From Streptomyces formicae (lineage in GTDB: Bacteria > Actinomycetota > Actinomycetes > Streptomycetales > Streptomycetaceae), in NCBI RefSeq assembly GCF_002556545.1, contig NZ_CP022685.1, positions 7,976,001 to 8,040,000 on the forward strand: a DNA stretch of 64,000 nucleotides, in the 5' to 3' direction. The notes beneath the pieces were generated by a model. That model ran no database searches and was not told where the DNA came from. It saw only the letters and a program-made list of their open reading frames with translations. A program made the translations under genes and the position numbers. Shown here piece by piece: positions 58,819 to 64,000 of the stretch (within the stretch, counting starts at the first letter, position 1; each line of letters starts with the position of its first letter).

Positions 58819-59016
58819 TCAGCCCACGATGCCGCTGACGGCGGACAGGGCCGAGCCCAGCGCGGACCGTACGTTCGCCGCGGCAGCGGTGTCGGCCAGG
58901 TAGAAGCCGAACCCCGCGCAGACGAGTACGTGGGAGAGCTTGGTGCCGCCCTTCCTGAACAGGAAGAACGCGGCGGCGGCCAGCACCAGGATGACCGGCA
59001 GATGAAGGGAGGACAT
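58819..59016 (-). CDS. Small membrane protein (hypothetical)
   Basis: A 65-residue protein with two hydrophobic stretches: LHLPVILVLAAAAFFLF (about 4-20) and HVLVCAGFGFYLADTAAAAN (about 29-48), separated by RKGGTKLS. The 'FRKGGTKLSHVLVCAGFGFYLA' style is seen in small actinobacterial proteins, some near conjugation genes, but no such genes are here. ATG 59016 has GAGGTGAACC upstream. Function unknown. Confidence 0.6.
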   Translation of the reverse strand: MSSLHLPVILVLAAAAFFLFRKGGTKLSHVLVCAGFGFYLADTAAAANVRSALGSALSAVSGIVG

Positions 59017-59128
59017 GCGGGTTCACCTCGGATTCCCATGCTAGTCCCGACGATCACAGCCCGCCAATCGAGTGGCTACGCTCCGCGATCGGCCCCGGTC
59101 CCGTCCCCCCGGGGCCGACCGTCCGGGA

Positions 59129-60625
59129 TCACCGCACGGGTTCCTCGACGCGCGGCGCCCGCTCGGGAGTCGCCACCGCGACCGGGGCCGCCGTGTCCCG
59201 TGGCGTGCGGACCATCACGAGGACCAGCACCCCGGCGACCAGACCCGCGATGCCCGCCGTCAGCGAGGCGCCGTTCAGACCCGAGGCGAACGCCGAGCGG
59301 ACCGCGTCCGCGGGGACCGTGCCGTGCAGCGCCGACGCGCCGCCGCCCGCCGCGGTGTGGGCCGCCTCGCGACCGATCGAGTCCTGCATGCGGGAGGTGA
59401 GCACCGTGCCGAAGAGGGCGACCCCGACCGCGTAGCCGAGCTGGCGGAAGGTGTTGACCGCGCCGCCCGCCATCCCGGCGTTCGCGGGCGGCACCGCGGC
59501 GAGCGCGGCGCCCGCGAGGGCCGGTGCGACCAGGCCCGCGCCCACACCCGTCACCGTCAGGCCCGCCACCAGTGACGTCCAGGACGAGTCGGCGTCGAGC
59601 ACGGCCATGCAGAGCGCGCCCGTGCCGATCAGGAGCAGCCCGACGCCGATGACCAGGCGCGGCGCGACCCCGTGCAACAGCCGGCCGCCGACCGCGGCCA
59701 CCAGGAACGACATCCCGGCCAGCGGGAGCAGCACCAGACTGCCGCGCACCGGGCTCATGCCGAGCACCGTCTGCAACCAGATGGACAGGTAGGGGATCAC
59801 GCCGAACGCCGCCGCGTTGTAGCCGATCGCGCCGACGAGGACCCCGGTGAAGGCGGGCTTGCGCAGCAGCCGCAGGTCCAGGAGCGGCTGGGCCGCGCGC
59901 CGTTCGACCAGGACGAAGCAGACCAGCGCGAGCGCCGAGACCGCGAAGGCCGCGGCGGCCGCCGTCGACGCCCAGCCGTGCGTGCCGCCGCGCAGCACGC
60001 CGTACGTCCCCGCCCCCGCGAAGACCGCGAAGGACGCCGTGCCCGCCCAGTCGATCCGGCGCCCCGCCGGGCCCTTCGACTCGGGCACCACGCGCAGCGT
60101 CAGCCAGATCGACGCCACGCTCACCGGCAGGTTCACGAAGAAGATCCAGCGCCAGCCGGGCCCCTCGGTGAGCAGCCCGCCCACGATCGGGCCGAGCGCC
60201 GCCGCGGCCCCGCTCACCGCGCCCCACACGCCGAGCGCGACCGACCGGTCGCGGCCCTGGTAGGCGGCGCCGAGCAGCGGCAGCGTCGTCGCGAACATCG
60301 CGGCGGCCCCGAGCCCCTGCGCGGCGCGCGCCGCCACCAGCAGACCGGCGTCGGACGCGAGCCCGCAGCCGAGCGAGGCAAGGGCGAAGACGCCGGTGCC
60401 GATGATGTTGAGCCGCCTTCTGCCGAGCACGTCGGCCGCCGCGCCGACGCCCAGGAGCAGCGCGGCGAGCGCGAGCGCGTACCCGTCGATGACCCACTGC
60501 AGATCGCCGAGCGAGGCGCCGAGCGCCCGAGCCATGTCGGGCAGCGCCACGACCACGATGGTCACGTCGAGCAGCAGCATGAACGTCCCCAGAGACACCG
60601 CGGTCAGCGGCCCCCATGTACGCAT
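59129..60625 (-). CDS. MFS drug exporter (DHA2 type, 14 helices)
   Basis: A 498-residue multidrug exporter of the DHA2 type. Motif A (ADVLGRRRLNIIGTGVFALA) and motif C of antiporters (GAVSGAAAALGPIVGGLLTE) are present, with about 14 membrane helices and D in LDVTIVVVALPDMARALGAS. ATG 60625 has GAGGAC upstream. It is divergent from an Lrp-type regulator, 124 bp away; TCGTCCGATGG (60648) and TCGTACGATGG (60670) are near-identical repeats in that gap and may be regulator sites. Confidence 0.9.
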   Translation of the reverse strand: MRTWGPLTAVSLGTFMLLLDVTIVVVALPDMARALGASLGDLQWVIDGYALALAALLLGVGAAADVLGRRRLNIIGTGVFALASLGCGLASDAGLLVAARAAQGLGAAAMFATTLPLLGAAYQGRDRSVALGVWGAVSGAAAALGPIVGGLLTEGPGWRWIFFVNLPVSVASIWLTLRVVPESKGPAGRRIDWAGTASFAVFAGAGTYGVLRGGTHGWASTAAAAAFAVSALALVCFVLVERRAAQPLLDLRLLRKPAFTGVLVGAIGYNAAAFGVIPYLSIWLQTVLGMSPVRGSLVLLPLAGMSFLVAAVGGRLLHGVAPRLVIGVGLLLIGTGALCMAVLDADSSWTSLVAGLTVTGVGAGLVAPALAGAALAAVPPANAGMAGGAVNTFRQLGYAVGVALFGTVLTSRMQDSIGREAAHTAAGGGASALHGTVPADAVRSAFASGLNGASLTAGIAGLVAGVLVLVMVRTPRDTAAPVAVATPERAPRVEEPVR

Positions 60626-60749
60626 CGTCTCTGTCCTCTTCCCCACGTCGTCCGATGGATCTCTTGCCCTCGTACGATGGGGCGGCGGTGGGCGATCCCA
60701 GTGCCACGAGACGTCTGAGTGACTGAATTCGACATTGAGGTGCGGTCCG

Positions 60750-61736
60750 ATGAAGGAATCCGAGGCGTTCGACGACCTCGATCTCAAGCTGCTGCACGCC
60801 CTGGAGGTGGACGGCAGGGCCCCCTTCAGTCGCCTGGCCACCGTCCTCGGCGTCTCCGACCAGACCGTCGCCCGCCGCTACCGCCGCATGTGCGCGCACG
60901 CGGGTCTGCGGATCGTCGGGGTCAGGGACACCCAACTGCTCGGCAGGGACCAGTGGATGCTGCGGCTGCGCTGCGCGCCGGACGGCGCCGAGGCCATCGC
61001 GGCGGCCCTGGCGCGGCGCCCCGACACCGCCTGGGTGCACCTCATCTCCGCGGGTACGGAGGTGGTCTGCATGACGCTGCCCCGCACCTCCAGCGACTAC
61101 GACGACCTGGTGTTCGGCAAGCTCCTGCGCACCCGGCAGATCATCGAGGTCACCGCCTACCAACTGCTGCACCGCTTCTACGGCGGCAGGACCGGCTGGA
61201 TCGGCAAGCACGGCATGCTGAGCGCCGAGCAGGTGGCCGCGGTGCGCCCGGCCCCCTGCGCGGTGGACGGTGAACGGGGCTCCGCGCGGATCGCTCCCGA
61301 GGACGAGCCCCTGGTGGCCGCGCTCAAGGCCGACGGCCGCGTCACCCACCCCGAACTCCAGCGGATCACCGGGCGCTCCGAGTCCTCGGTCAAGCGCCGA
61401 CTCGCCCGCCTCCTGGAGACCGGCGCGGTGTACGTCGACACGGAGTACGACACGGCGCGCTTCGGCTTCGGCACCGCGGCGATGCTCTGGGTCACCGTTG
61501 ACCCCGGCGCTCTCGACACGGTGGGCCGTGCGATGGCCGCGCACCCGGAGGTGGCGCACGTCTCCGCGACCACCGGGCCCTCGAACCTGATGGCGAGCGT
61601 GATCACCAGGGACACGGGGGAGCTTTACGGCTATCTCAGTCGCACGCTGGGGGCGCTCGACGGGATTCGGCACGTGGAGTCCGCGCCGCTCGTGCGCAGG
61701 GTGAAGGAGCTCACGTATCCGCGGCCGCTGCGGTAG
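60750..61736 (+). CDS. Double-unit Lrp/AsnC family regulator
   Basis: A 328-residue regulator built of two Lrp/AsnC units. Unit 1 has the helix-turn-helix at about 8-48 (LDLKLLHALEVDGRAPFSRL, LGVSDQTVARRYRRM) and its effector domain; unit 2 has a second helix-turn-helix (LQRITGRSESSVKRRLARLL) and an AsnC_trans domain (TAAMLWVTVDPGALDTVGRA, HVSATTGPSNLMASV). It probably represses or activates the divergent MFS exporter (inference). ATG 60750 follows GAGGTG by 8 nt; a TTG at 60735 lies upstream in frame. Nine G in a row occur just after the stop. Confidence 0.88.
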   Translation: MKESEAFDDLDLKLLHALEVDGRAPFSRLATVLGVSDQTVARRYRRMCAHAGLRIVGVRDTQLLGRDQWMLRLRCAPDGAEAIAAALARRPDTAWVHLISAGTEVVCMTLPRTSSDYDDLVFGKLLRTRQIIEVTAYQLLHRFYGGRTGWIGKHGMLSAEQVAAVRPAPCAVDGERGSARIAPEDEPLVAALKADGRVTHPELQRITGRSESSVKRRLARLLETGAVYVDTEYDTARFGFGTAAMLWVTVDPGALDTVGRAMAAHPEVAHVSATTGPSNLMASVITRDTGELYGYLSRTLGALDGIRHVESAPLVRRVKELTYPRPLR

Positions 61737-61776
61737 TGCTTTTCTTGGGGGGGGGATCGGATTCCGCGGGTCGGAT

Positions 61777-61814
61777 GTGGCTGGTCGCGCAGTTCCCCGC
61801 GCCCCTTACGGGGC
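61777..61814. repeat. Dispersed Streptomyces repeat between convergent genes
   Basis: GTGGCTGGTCGCGCAGTTCC followed by CCGCGCCCCTTACGGGGC is the same element as at 24578-24616 in opposite orientation. GCCCC-TTAC-GGGGC? its end can fold as a short hairpin (61801-61814). It may act as a terminator between the Lrp and LysR genes. Confidence 0.75.
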
Positions 61815-61819
61815 ACCCC

Positions 61820-62704
61820 TCAGCGCCGTTCCCCGTAGCGCCGCTCCCTGTGGACCCGATCCCCGCCCGCCAAGATCGTCCTCGCCAGCGCGTCCGCCGC
61901 GCCGTGTGCCGACGCGCGGCGTTCGCCGTGCAGCAGGACGAAGTCGACGCGGCCCAGTTCGGGCAGGCCCGCGCGGTCCGGGACGCGGGTCAGGCCCGGT
62001 GGGATCAGACCGCGGGAGTGCGCCATCACGCCGAGGCCCGCGCGGGCCGCCGCCACCAGACCGTTGAGGCTGCCGCTCGTGCAGGCCACGCGCCAGGCGC
62101 GGCCGCTGCGCTCCAGGGCCTCGAAGGCGAGGGCGCGGGTGATGCCGGGCGGCGGGTACACGATCAGCGGCACCGGGCGCTCGGGGTCGAGGCGCAGCCG
62201 TTCGCCGCCGATCCACACGAGGTCGTCCTGCCGGACCAGTTCGCCGCGCGGATCCTCCGGGCGGCGCTTGGCGAGCACCAGGTCGAGCTTGCCCGCGTCG
62301 AGGCGCTCGTGCAGCGTGCCGGAGAGTTCGACGGTCAGTTCCAGGTCGACGTCCGGGTGGTCGTGCCGGAAGGACTCCAGGATGTCGGTGAGGTGGGTGA
62401 GGACGAAGTCCTCGGACGCGCCGAACCGCAGCCGCCCGCCGAGCCGCGTCCCGGTGAAGAACGCCGCCGCCTGCTCGTGCGCGGCGAGGATGCGACGGGC
62501 GAAGCCGAGCATCGCCTCGCCGTCCTCGGTCAGCTCCACGGCGTGGGTGTCGCGGGTGAAGAGCTGTCGTCCTGTGGCGTCCTCCAGGCGGCGCACGTGC
62601 TGGCTCACCGTGGACTGGCGCAGGCCGAGGCGGCGCGCGGCCTGGGTGAAGCTGAGCGTCTGGGCGACCGCGAGGAACGTACGGAGCTGCGAAGGGTCGT
62701 ACAC
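61820..62704 (-). CDS. LysR-type regulator
   Basis: A 294-residue activator/repressor. The winged helix-turn-helix is at residues 5-62 (LRTFLAVAQTLSFTQAARRL, LRQSTVSQHVRRLEDATG, QLFTRDTHAVELTEDGEAML). The two-lobed effector domain follows (RLRFGASEDFVLTHLTDILE, VEALVRQDD style, GLVAAARAGLGVMAHSRGLI). GTG 62704 was taken because the fold starts at once there; the ribosome site is weak. It is divergent from a transporter gene, 127 bp away, which it likely controls, as is usual for LysR genes. Confidence 0.9.
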   Translation of the reverse strand: MYDPSQLRTFLAVAQTLSFTQAARRLGLRQSTVSQHVRRLEDATGRQLFTRDTHAVELTEDGEAMLGFARRILAAHEQAAAFFTGTRLGGRLRFGASEDFVLTHLTDILESFRHDHPDVDLELTVELSGTLHERLDAGKLDLVLAKRRPEDPRGELVRQDDLVWIGGERLRLDPERPVPLIVYPPPGITRALAFEALERSGRAWRVACTSGSLNGLVAAARAGLGVMAHSRGLIPPGLTRVPDRAGLPELGRVDFVLLHGERRASAHGAADALARTILAGGDRVHRERRYGERR

Positions 62705-62759
62705 GGGGGACAGCCTAGACCCGGCTATCGCGTTCCGTGATGACAGTGAGAGCGGTATA

Positions 62760-62770
62760 CGGGATTCCCG
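62760..62770. promoter_or_regulatory. Candidate LysR box
   Basis: CGGGA-T-TCCCG (62760-62770), inside ATACGGGATTCCCGATCAT, is a perfect short palindrome midway between the divergent LysR and symporter genes. It has the size and place of a LysR T-N11-A box. Confidence 0.35.
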
Positions 62771-62831
62771 ATCATGCCGATCGAGAGGATCATGGTGCGG
62801 GCACACCCCCGCACCAAGAGCATGGAGCACC

Positions 62832-63884
62832 GTGAAACGCCTGAAGTGGCCGTCGTGGATGCCGGTCGATCCCTACATCGTGGCGTTGCTCGGCACCGTG
62901 GGGCTCGCGGCCCTGCTCCCCGCCCGCGGTGGCGCAGCCGACGTCGCGTCCGGCGCGTCGACCGGCGCCGTCGCGCTGCTCTTCTTCCTCTACGGCGCGC
63001 GCCTGTCCACCCGTGAGGCGATGGACGGCCTCAAGCACTGGCGGCTGCACCTCACGGTCCTGGTCTGTACGTTCGTCGCCTTCCCGCTGCTCGGGCTCGC
63101 GGCGAAGGGCCTCGTGCCCCACGTCCTGACGCCCGCGCTCTACAGCGGCTTCCTCTTCCTCACCCTGGTGCCCTCGACGATCCAGTCGTCCATCGCCTTC
63201 ACCTCCATCGCGCGCGGCAACGTGCCCGCCGCGATCTGCGCGGGCTCCTTCTCCTCGCTGGCGGGCATCCTGCTCACCCCGCTGCTCGCGGCGGCGCTGC
63301 TCGGCAACAGCGGCGGCGGCTTCTCGGCGCACTCGCTCGGCAAGATTGTGCTGCAACTGCTGGTGCCGTTCGTCGCCGGGCAGTTGCTGCGCCGCTGGGT
63401 CGGCGGCTTCCTGGCCCGGCACAAGAAGGTCCTCGGTTACGTCGACCGGGGCTCGATCCTGCTCGTCGTCTACACCGCGTTCAGCCAGGGCATGGTGGAG
63501 GGCGTCTGGCACCAGGTGACCCCGCTGCGGCTGCTCGCGCTGCTCGGCGTCGAGGCGGTGCTGCTCGCCGCGATGCTGGCGCTGAGCTGGTACGGGGCGA
63601 AGAGGCTCGGCTTCCCCCGGGGCGACCGCATCGCGATCCAGTTCGCAGGGTCGAAGAAGTCGCTCTCCGCGGGACTGCCCATGGCGAGCGTCCTGTTCGG
63701 GGCGCAGGCGTCGCTGGCCGTGCTTCCGCTGATGCTCTTCCACCAGATGCAGCTGATGGTCTGCGCGGTGATCGCCAAGCGCCGCTCGCGCGACGCGGAG
63801 GAGCACGGCCTGGCGGAGTCCGTCAGCGAGCCGCCAGTCGCAGCGTCACGAACCGCGGCCGGTACAGGGACACGTTCCGGCTGA
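62832..63884 (+). CDS. Bile acid:sodium symporter-family transporter
   Basis: A 350-residue membrane transporter of the BASS/SBF family (SLC10A7-like). Marks: ALLFFLYGARLSTREAMDGL, the crossover region TLVPSTIQSSIAFTSIARGN, CAGSFSSLAGILLTPLLAAA, and IQFAGSKKSLSAGLPMASVL near the end. About ten helices. Relatives move bile acids or other organic acids with sodium; the substrate is unknown. GTG 62832 follows GGAG by four bases. The last 20 residues (SVSEPPVAASRTAAGTGTRS) lie over the convergent partial gene, so that tail may be a by-product of the overlap. Confidence 0.88.
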   Translation: MKRLKWPSWMPVDPYIVALLGTVGLAALLPARGGAADVASGASTGAVALLFFLYGARLSTREAMDGLKHWRLHLTVLVCTFVAFPLLGLAAKGLVPHVLTPALYSGFLFLTLVPSTIQSSIAFTSIARGNVPAAICAGSFSSLAGILLTPLLAAALLGNSGGGFSAHSLGKIVLQLLVPFVAGQLLRRWVGGFLARHKKVLGYVDRGSILLVVYTAFSQGMVEGVWHQVTPLRLLALLGVEAVLLAAMLALSWYGAKRLGFPRGDRIAIQFAGSKKSLSAGLPMASVLFGAQASLAVLPLMLFHQMQLMVCAVIAKRRSRDAEEHGLAESVSEPPVAASRTAAGTGTRSG

Positions 63885-64000
63885 TGTTCGCCTGCGCGCT
63901 CGCGGGCGTCGCGTCCAGCCAGTTGACGTCGTAGCTGAGCGTGATGCGGCCGTCCCCGCCGAGCGCCGCGTGGGCCTGCGGGTTGTAGGCGGCGGTGTCC
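63823..64000 (-). CDS. C-terminus of a protein cut by the window edge
   Basis: Only the last 58 residues are seen, reading DTAAYNPQAHAALGGDGRIT, LSYDVNWLDATPASAQANIS and RNVSLYRPRFVTLRLAAR before TGA (63825-63823). 'Sequence of strand, YDVNWLD, YRPRFV' recalls the end of DUF4185/DUF5005-type secreted beta-propeller proteins from memory; low certainty. Codon usage is typical of the window. It overlaps the symporter gene tail-to-tail by 62 bp. Confidence 0.55.
   Translation of the reverse strand, partial: DTAAYNPQAHAALGGDGRITLSYDVNWLDATPASAQANISRNVSLYRPRFVTLRLAAR

Noticed and set aside
61747..61755. Run of nine G as a frameshift site
   Set aside because: It lies after the stop of the Lrp gene in a non-coding gap, so no gene is affected.

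Overview
The window is a stretch of Streptomyces (or very close relative) chromosome. The evidence is GC-rich DNA with strong third-position GC, GTG and TTG starts, many 4-bp ATGA/GTGA gene overlaps, a gvpK fragment, a SigB-family sigma factor, a HAIR-like site ahead of dnaK, and copies of dispersed repeats typical of the genus. No rRNA, tRNA, CRISPR array, insertion sequence or prophage was seen.

Layout. 0-11 kb: a stress-flavoured region with gvpK (cut by the window edge), a small hydrophobic protein, a methyltransferase, a PAP2/diacylglycerol-kinase fusion, an ABC-F ATPase, a large catalase with its own PfpI-like neighbour, a CBS-domain protein and a SigB/F/G-type sigma factor. Several of these have GNNT-N14-16-GGGTAC promoter-like motifs. 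10.5-15.3 kb: two DedA membrane proteins alternate with an NAPE-PLD-like and a second metallo-beta-lactamase hydrolase, plus an aminotransferase-fold protein that contains no lysine. 15.9-16.5 kb: a gene-free cluster of REP-like palindromes. 16.5-24.6 kb: a holin-like/phosphodiesterase fusion, an amino acid permease, a His/Cys-dyad protein, OsmC and a stand-alone DnaK. 24.6-31.3 kb: respiratory nitrate reductase narGHJI. 31.5-37 kb: small regulators and enzymes, and a methyltransferase gene broken by one in-frame TAA.

37.1-44.6 kb: four overlapping genes form a Trypco1 / trypsin-VMAP / MoxR AAA+ / vWA-NB-ARC-TPR system. This is the best candidate for an immunity or self-regulation (conflict) device. 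45.7-51.1 kb: pqqABCDE, then a GH18 chitinase and a PQQ-dependent sugar dehydrogenase. Cofactor synthesis, polymer degradation and a cofactor-using oxidase lie in one line, with a perfect 21-bp palindrome before the chitinase. 51.2-57.9 kb: a branched-chain-type ABC importer next to an acyl-CoA ligase. Here LivH, LivM and LivF are one 903-residue protein, and the LivM-LivF linker is encoded by a dispersed repeat. 58-64 kb: a secreted protein, a small membrane protein, an Lrp/MFS pair, a LysR/bile-acid-symporter-like pair, and the C-terminus of a gene cut by the right edge.

All coordinates, motifs and overlaps were read by eye. Family names come from recognising conserved motifs, not from database searches.
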